From: Parapedobacter deserti
GTDB lineage: Bacteria > Bacteroidota > Bacteroidia > Sphingobacteriales > Sphingobacteriaceae
NCBI RefSeq assembly: GCF_042646065.1
Contig: NZ_JBHRTA010000030.1
Coordinates: forward strand, 1 to 64,000
Direction of reading: 5' to 3'
Length of the DNA stretch: 64,000 nt
The notes under the pieces: model-generated
Told to the model about the DNA's origin: nothing
Databases searched by the model: none
The model's input: the letters and a program-made list of their open reading frames with translations, nothing else
Part shown: positions 15,978 through 25,477 of the stretch, one piece after another
How positions within the stretch are numbered: the stretch's first letter is position 1
Layout: each line of letters begins with the position of its first letter
Program-made: the position numbers and the translations under genes

Positions 15978-16973
15978 TTAAAATTTCCTGAAACCGATAA
16001 TTTCGCGTACATCCGCAATTGTTTTTCGGGCACTCTCACGTGCTTTTTCGTTGCCCCAGCGGATTACCTTGCTAATATACTCGTTATCCTTGGAAATTTC
16101 ATCGATGCGTTTGCGAACGGTGTCGGTGGCGACGATCATGTCTTCGGCCAGTTGTTTTTTTAGATCGCCATAACGTATTTGGCAACTGTTGTAGCACTCA
16201 TCGAAATGCTGTACCGTGTCTGGCGAAGAAACAGCCGCCAGTAAGGTGAAGAGATTCTGGATGGCTTCTGGCTTCTGCTGATTGGGCTCGGTTGGGCCGC
16301 TGTCGGTGACTGCACGCATCACCTTCTTACGGATCACTTCTGGTGTATCCGACAAATAGACCGCATTGGCTTCACCCTCTGATTTGCCCATTTTTCCTTT
16401 TCCGTCCAACCCCGGTATCTTGATCAGCTGCTTACTGAATGAGAATGCGTGCGGCTCAATGAAATAATCCGTCTGGTACATCCTGTTGAACCGGTTGGCA
16501 AATGTGCGTGCCATTTCAAGATGCTGCTCCTGATCTTTTCCCACCGGCACTTTCGTGGCGCGGTGCAATAGGATGTCGGCTGCCATCAAGACCGGATAGG
16601 TAAGCAATCCTGCATTTATATTGTCTGGATTCGCCCTTACTTTGTCTTTGAACGAAGTCGCCCGTTCAAGTTCACCTAAATACGCATTCATGTTGAGGTA
16701 GAGATAAAGCTCGGTTACCTCGGGTACGTCGGACTGGATGTATATCGTAGCTATCTCCGGGTCAATGCCCGCGGCGAGGTATTCGACCACCACTTGGCGC
16801 ACGCTGGCATGTAGGTCGCCCGGAGTGGGATGAGTGGTAAGCGAATGTAAATCAGCGATAAAAAAGTAGCAATTATGTGCTTGTTGCATCTGCACAAAAT
16901 TCTTAATCGCTCCATAATAGTTTCCTAAATGTAATTTTCCGGTACTGCGGATACCGCTCACAACTGTTTCCAT
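15978..16973 (-). CDS. trpS: Tryptophanyl-tRNA synthetase
   Basis: ATG 16973 gives 331 residues, the normal bacterial length; seven codons further upstream are also open but not conserved in type. The HIGH region is GIRSTGKLHLGNYYG and the KMSKS loop is GKMGKS, both usual TrpRS variants. FIADLHSLT, the tryptophan-pocket region ADILLHRATKVPVGKDQEQH and SFSKQLIKIPGLDGKGKMGK also fit. It charges tRNA-Trp in the cytoplasm. It heads the trpS-dNK-kdsB cluster and diverges from the desaturase gene. Confidence 0.96.
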   Translation of the reverse strand: METVVSGIRSTGKLHLGNYYGAIKNFVQMQQAHNCYFFIADLHSLTTHPTPGDLHASVRQVVVEYLAAGIDPEIATIYIQSDVPEVTELYLYLNMNAYLGELERATSFKDKVRANPDNINAGLLTYPVLMAADILLHRATKVPVGKDQEQHLEMARTFANRFNRMYQTDYFIEPHAFSFSKQLIKIPGLDGKGKMGKSEGEANAVYLSDTPEVIRKKVMRAVTDSGPTEPNQQKPEAIQNLFTLLAAVSSPDTVQHFDECYNSCQIRYGDLKKQLAEDMIVATDTVRKRIDEISKDNEYISKVIRWGNEKARESARKTIADVREIIGFRKF

Positions 16974-17097
16974 ATTCGCGGCGAAAATACGCAATTATCG
17001 GCGAACTTTGATGGGGATCCGGCAACGGTCGGTCATGATTTTGTCAAGGACGGAAATCATTTCGGTGTTTGCCGTGGCGGTTGTGGACGATTATACT

Positions 17098-17105
17098 TAT
17101 TTTTG
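17098..17105 (+). promoter_or_regulatory. -7 box of the desaturase gene
   Basis: TATTTTTG is a perfect TAnnTTTG box, 32 bases before ATG 17138. A -33 element at the usual distance is not clear. It shows that the upstream in-frame ATG at 17069 is not the start. Confidence 0.45.
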
Positions 17106-17137
17106 CCGTGCGCATATCATTCAATGAGCGGTTGATT

Positions 17138-18238
17138 ATGGAAACACTTGTAAAACCAACATATAAAAAACCCGGGCCTGATGACTTTTTTAAGAAGCTC
17201 CAAAAGGAAGTACAGGAAAAAGTGTTGGGTGACAAGCGTATCCAACGACGGAATGTGATCAAGACATACTTTCTGTTGGCGCTTTATTTCGGGTTTTACG
17301 GCTGCATACTGTTATTCGGCAACCATACACCGTTGCTTTTTTTGTTTTATATCCTGTTGGGTTTTTCGATGATTATGTTGTTCATCAATGCGTTTCATGA
17401 CGCAGCTCATGGGGCCGTTTTTAAAAAACGGAAAAACAATCAGCGGTTTATGTATGTGCTGGAGCTTTTCGGCAGCAATAGCTGGCTTTGGGGAAAAAGG
17501 CATAACGCGCTGCACCACCCATACCCTAATGTCCAGCACTGGGATACCGATATCAAACAAAGTGACTTGGTGCGGATATTTCCGGATAGCCCCCTGTTGA
17601 AACAACACCGTTATCAGCACATCTACATGTTCCTCTTGTATCCAATGTATACGATGAATTGGCTGTTCATCCGTGATTTCAAGGATTTTTTTGGTACAAA
17701 GGACAATTATGTGAAACGTGTTATGAAAATCCCGAAAATCGAATATTATAAGCTCTTTGCGGCTAAGTTATTCAATCTGTTCTATCTGGTCGGAATCCCG
17801 ATCATCGTGCTGAGCCAGCCATGGTACGTTGTGCTTTTGGGATGGTTAACCATGCACATTTTTGGTAGTATGCTTGGGGTGATCGCGTTGATATCGACGC
17901 ACGTCGACGAGACTGCGGTGTTCCCGCTGCCACCGGCCGATGGAAAGATGAATGTAACCTGGGCCGAGCACCAGATGATGGTAACGAAGGATTTTAGCGC
18001 TGACAATCCATTTGCGAATTTCCTGTTCGGGGGCTTTACGCACCATGTTGCCCACCACTTGTTTCCGCACGTTGCCCATACGTATTATCCTTACATTACG
18101 CCGATTATCAAAAGATACGCCAAGGAATACAATTTGCCGTATACATGTTATCCGGCGATAAAGGCCATACGTTCGCACTTCGTGCTGTTAAAGAAGCAGG
18201 GGGCAGGCGAAAGCTTGTTCCGTCACGGCGAACTATGA
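17138..18238 (+). CDS. Membrane fatty-acid desaturase
   Basis: ATG 17138 gives 366 residues. The three histidine boxes of acyl-lipid desaturases are intact: HDAAH (about 86), HNALHH (about 121) and HHVAHHLFPH (about 305), with hydrophobic pairs before and between them. This di-iron inner-membrane enzyme introduces a cis double bond in fatty acyl chains, using electrons from a ferredoxin or cytochrome b5-like donor not found nearby. Regiospecificity cannot be assigned. It is a single-gene unit with its own -7 box. Confidence 0.92.
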   Translation: METLVKPTYKKPGPDDFFKKLQKEVQEKVLGDKRIQRRNVIKTYFLLALYFGFYGCILLFGNHTPLLFLFYILLGFSMIMLFINAFHDAAHGAVFKKRKNNQRFMYVLELFGSNSWLWGKRHNALHHPYPNVQHWDTDIKQSDLVRIFPDSPLLKQHRYQHIYMFLLYPMYTMNWLFIRDFKDFFGTKDNYVKRVMKIPKIEYYKLFAAKLFNLFYLVGIPIIVLSQPWYVVLLGWLTMHIFGSMLGVIALISTHVDETAVFPLPPADGKMNVTWAEHQMMVTKDFSADNPFANFLFGGFTHHVAHHLFPHVAHTYYPYITPIIKRYAKEYNLPYTCYPAIKAIRSHFVLLKKQGAGESLFRHGEL

Positions 18239-18247
18239 TCGGCAGTG

Positions 18248-19051
18248 CTACTGTTTCTTTGCTTCTTCCCAAAAGACATCCATTTCCGCAAGCGTCATTT
18301 CTTTAAGATTTTTGCCGGCTTCCTTTGCGCGTGTTTCCAAATAGGAAAAGCGTTTAATAAATTTTTTATTTGTTCGCTCCAATGCATTTTCGGGATTGAT
18401 TCCGACGAAACGGGCGTAATTGACTAATGAGAACAGCAGGTCGCCAAATTCAGCTTCAGCGCGCGCGCTATCGATAGGTTCGGCACTATTTACGTCGAAC
18501 TCGTTTTTAAATTCAGCTAGTTCCTCTTCGACCTTTTGCCATACCTGGCGTTTTTCCTCCCAATCGAATCCGACTCCTCGCACTTTTTCTTGAATTCGGT
18601 ACGCCTTTACAAGGGCAGGTAGCGATTGAGGGACACCCGAGAGTACTGATTTGTTGCCTTCTTTTAGCTTCAATTGCTCCCAATTGCGCTTCACGTCATC
18701 TTCATTACTGACATGGACATTGCCATAAATGTGCGGATGGCGGGCAATCAGCTTTTCGCAGACACTGTTGAGCACGTCTGTAATGTCGAAGGCATCTTGC
18801 TCTTGGGCGATCCGTGCATAGAACACGAGGTGCATCATAAGGTCGCCCAGTTCATTTTTTACTTCGCCCAGATTGTTGTCGAGGATAGCATCACCCAGTT
18901 CATACATCTCTTCGATGCTCAGGTGGCGTAGGGTTTCCATGGTTTGTTTCCTATCCCAGGGGCAATCGGTACGAAGCGTATGGAGAACATTCAGCAAGCG
19001 CTCGAAAGCTTTGGCTGGCGTGCTTTGCGCTGGTGGCGGGGTATGGGGCAT
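18248..19051 (-). CDS. mazG: Nucleoside triphosphate pyrophosphohydrolase MazG
   Basis: ATG 19051, 16 bases after a perfect -7 box, gives 267 residues. Two MazG domains are visible, each with the EExxE...ExxD metal-binding pattern: EEMYELGDAILDNNLGEVKNELGDL in split form at about 55-85, and EEELAEFKNEF with EAEFGDLLFSLVNYAR at about 175-215. It hydrolyses NTPs to NMP and pyrophosphate, cleaning nucleotide pools and, in some bacteria, damping (p)ppGpp. It is convergent with the desaturase gene, ten bases away. Confidence 0.94.
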   Translation of the reverse strand: MPHTPPPAQSTPAKAFERLLNVLHTLRTDCPWDRKQTMETLRHLSIEEMYELGDAILDNNLGEVKNELGDLMMHLVFYARIAQEQDAFDITDVLNSVCEKLIARHPHIYGNVHVSNEDDVKRNWEQLKLKEGNKSVLSGVPQSLPALVKAYRIQEKVRGVGFDWEEKRQVWQKVEEELAEFKNEFDVNSAEPIDSARAEAEFGDLLFSLVNYARFVGINPENALERTNKKFIKRFSYLETRAKEAGKNLKEMTLAEMDVFWEEAKKQ

Positions 19052-19067
19052 ATAACTTTTTTGTTCG

Positions 19068-19075
19068 CAAAGATA
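19068..19075 (-). promoter_or_regulatory. -7 box of mazG
   Basis: On the minus strand this is TATCTTTG, a perfect TAnnTTTG box, between the histidine kinase stop (19083) and mazG. It predicts a 5' leader of only about 12 bases. Confidence 0.5.
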
Positions 19076-19082
19076 GCGAATT

Positions 19083-21602
19083 TTAAGCACCTACCGCTTT
19101 GGCACCGTGGAGTTGCAAGTGCTGCATGAAGGCTGCAAGTTGCGAGAGTGCGGTTGTAAACTCGGCTTCCGCAGGTAGTTCGCCGCTCCTTGCATCGATT
19201 TCCATCTTTCGGAGCTGGAAGGCAATTTTGTCGGCGCCAACCTGCGCAGTTCGCCCAGCCACCCGGTGGAGCAGCAATTCTATTTTTTCCAAATCTTTCT
19301 TTTCGTAGTATTTTCGCAGGTCTGCTACATCCGAACGGGTATCCCTGGTATATAACGCGATAATGTTTTTCGTCTGCATATCATCTCCTAGCGCAAAATG
19401 CCCCAAGCCGGATAAATCAACTCTTTCTCGATCCGGTTGGGCAGGCACAATCCCCAGCACCTGAAGCAGGTCTGCCTCCTTGAATGGTTTTAGGAGCAGT
19501 CCATCAAAACCTTGGGCGAGAATTTGTTCTTGTTCTTCAGGGAGCACCTGTGCGGTGCAGGCATAAATTCTCACCCCTTTGGTGTCAATTTTCTTTCGCA
19601 GCTCCCTGTTCAGCTGCATGCCATCCATTTCTGGCATCCTGATATCCATCAGGATGGTCTCAACCGCCGGATCCCATGCCGCGGATAATACCATGCTAGG
19701 CGATGTGAAGCAGCGATAGGTGATGCGATATTTATCGAGAATGTTTCGGCACAGACCCAGTATCAGCCGGTCATCATCAATAATCCATACGTTTTCTTCC
19801 AAAGCTGGCTGGGCTGCATCTGGAATGCGGTGTGCCGAGACTTCCGTGGCGATGGAGCTCGTCTTCAGCGGAAGATTGACCTTAAATACGGAACCAAACC
19901 CCTTCTTGCTCTCCACGCGGATTTGGCCTCCCATGCTCTCGCAAATGGCCTTTACAATGCTCAGTCCTAATCCGCTGCCGAAATAGATACCGGAATTGGC
20001 GTTTTCCGATTGTTCGAAGTCGTTGAATATGCGATCTAGGTCTTCCGTCGGTATGCCTTTTCCCGTATCTTTGACGACAATATTGAGTTCTGTTTTTTCT
20101 TCATAAACTACCGTGCTTACGAGGAGGGTAACCTTGCCACGTTCGGTGAATTTCACTGCGTTGCTCAACAGGTTGAAAAGGATCTGCTTGATGCGGAATG
20201 CGTCGCCCGATACATTTCCGGATCCTAGGATACGAGTATGGAGCTCCAATTCCAGCCCCTTGGCCTGGGCCTGTGTTTTCATCACTGAAACGACGTTAGC
20301 TACCAAGCCTGCTACGGCAAAAGGCTTTTCGTTCAACGTTATTTTGCCGGAGGTGATGCGGCTGTAGTCCAGGATTTCGTTAACAATCTGCAACAGGTGT
20401 TCGGAAGAGTGATAAATGGCATCGATTTTGGCGTTTTCACCGTCCTGTTCCTGTTTTAGCTGCTCGGAATAACCGATGATGGATTGCAGGGGCGTGCGCA
20501 GCTCATGGCTCATGTTAGCGAGAAACCGCTGTTTTGCTGCGGCATGGTATTCGGCTTCCTCTTTTGCGGCTTCCAGCGCAGCGCGGTATGCGTTGTTGCG
20601 GCGTATATCTGCGAGGATCAGGTAAACCATGATGGAGGTGATGACGAAAAAAACAAGGAAAATGATGCTTATACGCCACACGCTTTCGCTGACAACAGCC
20701 CGGGCTTGCTGGTTGTCCACTTCCATTTGTTGCATTGCTTCGTTTTCTACCGAATGAAGAATGCTCAGCATATTGCTTATCAGTGTATTACTCGCAATGG
20801 TCAGTTCCATTTCTCTGTTAACAAATTGCTCGCGCTGCTGCTGCTGGAGCATTTGGAAATGCTGTACCGCACTGTCAATGCGTGCAAGTGTACTGTCATG
20901 CTGAACCGCGCGAATGGTATCCACAATCGTTTCTAATTCCTCTTCTACCATTCGCCGTTCTTCGACTACCTGCCGTGATGGTTGCTCGGGCGGCTTTCGT
21001 CCAAAAAGGCGCTTAAGGAAACCTCGATCGTCATTATCAATGGGAACGGTAACGGCAGCGGTGGTATCGCCTGCGATCGTTGTGGTTCGTCGCTTCCTTT
21101 CGGTGGTGACAATCGTGCTGTCCGAGCTGGGTTCATAGATGACATCACTCAACGAACGTAGCTGGTCCAAAAATTCCTGACTGTCGACCACTTTCTCCCG
21201 GACCCTTACATAAGCGTTGAACAGTTTATCCCGTTGCCGGAGCAGGCGTTTTATTGAGTCGACGCGCGCCTGCTGTATGTCGCTCCCCTGATACAATTCC
21301 TTGAGCGAATCCAAGGATGCAAAGATGGTAGCTGACTCCTTAGTAAAGCTCTGGTAAGCAGTGTTGCCACTGAAAGCCTGCGAACGCTGGAGTTGATCGA
21401 GACGCATGATGTCACGGGATATCCCGCTGACCATTTCCAGTTTTGGGTCGGGGTTGGTGATGCTTTCTACGGTATCCATCATTTCCGTAAACGCCACCCG
21501 GCTGATACCCCATGCCAAGCCAAGCGCCACTGCACAGGAAAAAAAAACAAAGATCACTTTGCTCCGTACACTTTTCGTGGATTGTATTTTTTTGGAGGAC
21601 AT
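19083..21602 (-). CDS. Hybrid sensor histidine kinase with receiver and Hpt-like domain
   Basis: The 839-residue protein has a membrane helix at about 15-36, a long coiled-coil extracytoplasmic sensor region (40-305) and a second helix at about 311-332. HisKA follows with phospho-acceptor His366 in NMSHELRTP, then an ATPase domain (about 465-580: NLLSNAVKFT, DTGKGI, GSGLGLSI) and a receiver with Asp653 in LMDIRMPEMDG. A helical C-terminus has His779 in LLLHRVAGRTAQ, like an Hpt phosphotransfer site. This is a complete four-step phosphorelay in one chain; the output regulator is elsewhere. The sensor region resembles no ligand domain I can name. It follows clpB on the same strand. Confidence 0.9.
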   Translation of the reverse strand: MSSKKIQSTKSVRSKVIFVFFSCAVALGLAWGISRVAFTEMMDTVESITNPDPKLEMVSGISRDIMRLDQLQRSQAFSGNTAYQSFTKESATIFASLDSLKELYQGSDIQQARVDSIKRLLRQRDKLFNAYVRVREKVVDSQEFLDQLRSLSDVIYEPSSDSTIVTTERKRRTTTIAGDTTAAVTVPIDNDDRGFLKRLFGRKPPEQPSRQVVEERRMVEEELETIVDTIRAVQHDSTLARIDSAVQHFQMLQQQQREQFVNREMELTIASNTLISNMLSILHSVENEAMQQMEVDNQQARAVVSESVWRISIIFLVFFVITSIMVYLILADIRRNNAYRAALEAAKEEAEYHAAAKQRFLANMSHELRTPLQSIIGYSEQLKQEQDGENAKIDAIYHSSEHLLQIVNEILDYSRITSGKITLNEKPFAVAGLVANVVSVMKTQAQAKGLELELHTRILGSGNVSGDAFRIKQILFNLLSNAVKFTERGKVTLLVSTVVYEEKTELNIVVKDTGKGIPTEDLDRIFNDFEQSENANSGIYFGSGLGLSIVKAICESMGGQIRVESKKGFGSVFKVNLPLKTSSIATEVSAHRIPDAAQPALEENVWIIDDDRLILGLCRNILDKYRITYRCFTSPSMVLSAAWDPAVETILMDIRMPEMDGMQLNRELRKKIDTKGVRIYACTAQVLPEEQEQILAQGFDGLLLKPFKEADLLQVLGIVPAQPDRERVDLSGLGHFALGDDMQTKNIIALYTRDTRSDVADLRKYYEKKDLEKIELLLHRVAGRTAQVGADKIAFQLRKMEIDARSGELPAEAEFTTALSQLAAFMQHLQLHGAKAVGA

Positions 21603-21660
21603 GGAAGACCTTGAACCTGTTGCTTTTGTAAAGTTACTAAAAATTGTGCTAAAATGGCAA

Positions 21661-21731
21661 TCGGCTATCGGCGGTCAGCAATCAGCCCTTTTATATTGGG
21701 CGATACGCTTAGTCACAGAACCGATAGCCGA
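21661..21731. repeat. 11-bp perfect inverted repeat between clpB and the histidine kinase
   Basis: TCGGCTATCGG (21661-21671) and CCGATAGCCGA (21721-21731) are exact inverted copies 49 bases apart in the 148-base gap. The gap also carries TCAGCAATCAGCC. The pair could form a long-range hairpin ending clpB transcription or be a relic of a short dispersed repeat. Confidence 0.5.
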
Positions 21732-21750
21732 CGCAATAGCCACAATTCGG

Positions 21751-24342
21751 CTACTGATTCAGAAACACAAACTTATTGTCAAACATATCCAGTTTGATAT
21801 TGGCATTTCTATCTATTTTGCCGGCGAGAATTTCTTTTGACAGCTCGTTGAGAATGTGCTTTTGAATGACGCGCTTGAGCGGACGTGCTCCGAATTGGGG
21901 GTCATATCCCAATTGCGCTAACCAATCGAGCGCCTCCTCGCTAGCGGACAGGTTTATACCCATCTCGGCCAGCTGCTGTTGTACCCTGCTGAACTGTATC
22001 TGTACGATTTTACCCAGTTCTTCGCGGCTGAGCGGAGCGAACATGATCACCTCGTCTATTCTGTTAAGAAATTCAGGACGAATGGTTTTCTGTAGCAGCT
22101 CAAAAACCTCGTGCTGCGTTTTTGCTACGATTTCTTCCTTATTGGTTTCATCCAACTGGCTGAAATTTTCTTGGATAAGGTGCGATCCGATGTTGGATGT
22201 CATAATGATAATCGTGTTCTTGAAGTTCACCACACGCCCTTTATTGTCCGTCAGGTGGCCATCATCCAGCACCTGTAGCAGGATATTGAAGACATCGGGG
22301 TGAGCCTTTTCGATTTCATCGAGGAGCACCACGGCATACGGCCTGCGACGGATGGCTTCCGTAAGCTGTCCGCCTTCATCGTATCCAACGTAGCCTGGGG
22401 GCGCACCGATAAGCCGCGATACGGAGTGTCTTTCCTGATATTCGCTCATGTCGATGCGGACCATCGATTGCTCGTCGTTGAAAAGGAATTCTGCCAGCGC
22501 TTTGGCGAGCTCGGTTTTTCCCACGCCTGTTGTGCCCAAGAAGATAAATGAACCGATGGGCCGGCGCTCGTCGCTGAGCCCGGCACGCGACCGCCTGATG
22601 GCATCCGAAATGGCTTCAATGGCCTCTTCTTGTCCAGCCACGCGCTTGTGTAATTCTTCTTCAAGGTGTAGCAATTTATCGCGCTCGCTCTGCACCATCT
22701 TGGTCACAGGGATTCCCGTCCACCGGGATACCACGCCTGCGATATCCTCGGCCGTTACTTCTTCCTTAAGCATGCGGCTTTCACCCTGCTTTTCAGCCAG
22801 CTCCTTTTTGTGCGCTTCTACTTTGTCTTGCGACTCTTTGATGCGGCCGTAACGGATTTCGGCTACACGGCCGTAGTCGCCTGCGCGTTCAGCCTGGTCA
22901 GCTTCAATCTTATAATTTTCAATTTGCTCCAGCTCTTGGTTGATATTGTCCACAAGTGTTTTTTCGCTCTGCCATGCTGCCCGCAGGGAATCGCGTTCGG
23001 CGCTAAGGTTAGCAATTTCCTCGCTGAGCTCTGCTACCTTTTTGGTGTCATTTTCCCGTTTGATAGCCTCCCTTTCGATTTCCAGTTGCATAATGCGGCG
23101 TTCGATCTCGTCCACTGCTTCGGGAACGGAATCCATTTCCAGCCGCAACTTAGAGGCAGCCTCGTCCATTAGGTCGATTGCTTTATCAGGAAGAAAGCGG
23201 TCGGCAATGTACCGTTGCGACAGTTCCACGGCTGCAATGATCGCTTCGTCGAGAATGCGTACTTTGTGGTGTGTTTCGTAGCGCTCTTTAAGGCCTCGGA
23301 GGATGGAAATAGCGTCCTGTGTATCCGGTTCTTCAACCATCACCTTTTGGAAGCGGCGTTCCAGGGCTTTGTCTTTCTCGAAATACTTTTGGTATTCGTT
23401 GAGCGTAGTAGCCCCGATAGCCCGCAGCTCGCCCCGCGCAAGCGCCGGTTTAAGGATGTTGGCGGCATCCATTGCGCCTTCGCCTCCTCCGGCACCGACA
23501 AGCGTATGGATTTCATCGATAAATAGAATGATCTCTCCGTCGCTCTGCGTTACTTCCTTGACAACAGCTTTGAGCCGTTCTTCGAACTCGCCCTTGTACT
23601 TCGCCCCGGCAATCAAGGCGCCCATGTCCAGCGAATACACGGTCTTGGTTTTCAGGTTTTCCGGTACATCGCCCTTGATGATGCGGTGGGCGATACCCTC
23701 GGCGATCGCTGTTTTTCCCACGCCGGGTTCACCCACCAAAATCGGATTATTTTTCGTGCGCCGGGAAAGAATCTGGATTACCCTCCGGATTTCTTCGTCA
23801 CGGCCGATTACAGGATCCAGCTTGCCGGACTCGGCGTCTCCATTTAGGTTCCGTGCATATTTGTTGAGCGCGTTGTATGTAGCTTCTGCGTTCGGATCGG
23901 TCACGCGTGCATTCCCACGGAGGTCAGTGATGGCTTTTTTCAGGTCCTTTTCCGTTACCCCTTGATCTTTAAGTAGCGCAGCCGTATTGCCGCCAGCACT
24001 TAGGATGCCGAGCAGCATGTGCTCAACGGAAACAAATTCGTCCTTAAATTCCTTCAGGTAAGATTGTGCCTTTTGCAGGGCACTATTGGCAGACGAAGAA
24101 AGATAGATATTGCTGCCGCTTACCTTCGGAAATGTCCCGATTTGTTTTTCAAGCCCGTCCTCCACGTGTTTAAGGTTTACGTTCAGCTTTTTCAACAGGT
24201 GTTCTACCACATTCTCATCTACCAATAACAGCGCCTTGAGCAGGTGTGCCGTTTCGATAGACTGCTGTTGGTTACCTACGGCTATTTCGGACGCTTTTTG
24301 GATCGCCTCCTGTGCTTTGATGGTATAGTTGTTAAAATTCAT
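21751..24342 (-). CDS. clpB: ATP-dependent disaggregase ClpB
   Basis: The 863-residue protein has the full ClpB plan: N domain (about 1-145), AAA1 with Walker A GEPGVGKT (about 205) and Walker B ILFIDEIH, a coiled-coil M domain (about 410-525), AAA2 with GTTGVGKT (about 605), and the C-terminal sensor region GARPLKRVIQ. The M domain separates it from ClpA/ClpC. With DnaK it dissolves protein aggregates after heat stress. No CIRCE-like repeat is seen upstream, so its heat control is not evident from the sequence. Confidence 0.97.
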   Translation of the reverse strand: MNFNNYTIKAQEAIQKASEIAVGNQQQSIETAHLLKALLLVDENVVEHLLKKLNVNLKHVEDGLEKQIGTFPKVSGSNIYLSSSANSALQKAQSYLKEFKDEFVSVEHMLLGILSAGGNTAALLKDQGVTEKDLKKAITDLRGNARVTDPNAEATYNALNKYARNLNGDAESGKLDPVIGRDEEIRRVIQILSRRTKNNPILVGEPGVGKTAIAEGIAHRIIKGDVPENLKTKTVYSLDMGALIAGAKYKGEFEERLKAVVKEVTQSDGEIILFIDEIHTLVGAGGGEGAMDAANILKPALARGELRAIGATTLNEYQKYFEKDKALERRFQKVMVEEPDTQDAISILRGLKERYETHHKVRILDEAIIAAVELSQRYIADRFLPDKAIDLMDEAASKLRLEMDSVPEAVDEIERRIMQLEIEREAIKRENDTKKVAELSEEIANLSAERDSLRAAWQSEKTLVDNINQELEQIENYKIEADQAERAGDYGRVAEIRYGRIKESQDKVEAHKKELAEKQGESRMLKEEVTAEDIAGVVSRWTGIPVTKMVQSERDKLLHLEEELHKRVAGQEEAIEAISDAIRRSRAGLSDERRPIGSFIFLGTTGVGKTELAKALAEFLFNDEQSMVRIDMSEYQERHSVSRLIGAPPGYVGYDEGGQLTEAIRRRPYAVVLLDEIEKAHPDVFNILLQVLDDGHLTDNKGRVVNFKNTIIIMTSNIGSHLIQENFSQLDETNKEEIVAKTQHEVFELLQKTIRPEFLNRIDEVIMFAPLSREELGKIVQIQFSRVQQQLAEMGINLSASEEALDWLAQLGYDPQFGARPLKRVIQKHILNELSKEILAGKIDRNANIKLDMFDNKFVFLNQ

Positions 24343-24486
24343 GATCTCGTCGTTTGAGCAGTGTTAATCAAAACAAATACCATCGAGTAAAAGATTGCCG
24401 AATCGGAAATTTTGTCGTTCAAACGTTAAGTTATACTGAATAAATGTCTGATCGATAATGGATTATGTGAAATAATTGCAGGTTAG

Positions 24487-24511
24487 CAGCATGTTGGCGG
24501 GTATCATGCTG
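24487..24511. terminator. Hairpin between clpB and the LOG gene
   Basis: CAGCATG (24487-24493) and CATGCTG (24505-24511) form a perfect seven-base stem with an 11-base loop, 27 bases past the stop of the LOG-family gene on its strand. No T run follows, so terminator function is only suggested by position. Confidence 0.3.
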
Positions 24512-24537
24512 TCGCATCCGCGTCGGGGGTGCTATCA

Positions 24538-25248
24538 TCAAAAATTCGGTTTGAGCAGGTACTTATCATAGAACCGGAAAATATGCTCGGCAGCCTCTTC
24601 TGCTGTATCTACGAGACGATACAGGTTTAGATCTTCCGGACTAATGTTTCCTTCGCGCAGCATGGTGTTTTTTACCCAATCGAACAACCCACCATAGTAT
24701 TCCGTGCCTACAAGTACAATCGGAAAGCGTGCGATTTTCCCGGTTTGAATGAGTGTAACCGCTTCAAAAAGCTCATCCATGGTGCCGAATCCGCCAGGGA
24801 GCACGATGAAACCCTGCGAATATTTCATGAACATCACCTTTCGGACAAAGAAGTAGTTGAATTGAAGTAGTTTGTCGCGGTCAATGTAAGGGTTGTGGAA
24901 CTGTTCGAAAGGTAGTTCGATGTTGATGCCGACGGACTTACCACCCGCTTCATAAGCTCCCTTGTTGGCCGCTTCCATGATGCCAGGCCCCCCACCAGAA
25001 ACTACACCATAGCCCCGCTCGGTAAGCAGCCGTGCGATGTCTTCGGCAAGTTGGTAATATTTGTGGTCCGGCGGGGTGCGTGCCGATCCGAAAATGGACA
25101 CACATGGGCCTATCTTTGCGAGCTTTTCGAATCCATCTACAAATTCAGCCATGATTTTAAATATCTGCCAGGAGTCTTTTACTTTGATTTCCTGCCATGT
25201 CTTATTTTCAAAGGCTCGCATGATTTTGTCTTCCCGAGTTCTTGCCAT
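24538..25248 (-). CDS. LOG/TIGR00730-family Rossmann-fold protein
   Basis: ATG 25248 gives 236 residues. The family motifs SGGGPGIMEAANKGA and PGGFGTMDELFE (PGGxGTxxE) are complete, as in cytokinin-activating LOG phosphoribohydrolases that release the base from nucleoside 5'-monophosphates. In bacteria the usual job is probably hydrolysis of AMP-like nucleotides. The N-terminal 55 residues are an extension common to the longer TIGR00730 subtype. It is a single gene, divergent from recR. Confidence 0.9.
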   Translation of the reverse strand: MARTREDKIMRAFENKTWQEIKVKDSWQIFKIMAEFVDGFEKLAKIGPCVSIFGSARTPPDHKYYQLAEDIARLLTERGYGVVSGGGPGIMEAANKGAYEAGGKSVGINIELPFEQFHNPYIDRDKLLQFNYFFVRKVMFMKYSQGFIVLPGGFGTMDELFEAVTLIQTGKIARFPIVLVGTEYYGGLFDWVKNTMLREGNISPEDLNLYRLVDTAEEAAEHIFRFYDKYLLKPNF

Positions 25249-25465
25249 AGTTGTTGTCTTGATCGTCGCTAAGATAGCCAATTTTTACGCTCAACTCCGT
25301 TTTAACGTGCAAAATATCAAGTTTATGTTTATTCCCGCAGCATTGCCACGTTACTTCAATTTGCAGGCTGTCAGCCTCTCGCATAGCCAGGACAACGCAA
25401 ATAAAATCGCAGTCGCCACCGGAAACAGACTTCGTTGTAAATTTTTAGTTAGCCCCGCAAAAAGT

Positions 25466-25473
25466 TATCTTTG
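25466..25473 (+). promoter_or_regulatory. -7 box of recR, leaderless geometry
   Basis: TATCTTTG is a perfect TAnnTTTG box that ends four bases before ATG 25478. In Bacteroidota the start site lies a few bases beyond this box, so the recR message would begin at its start codon. Confidence 0.5.
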
Positions 25474-25477
25474 TTCC

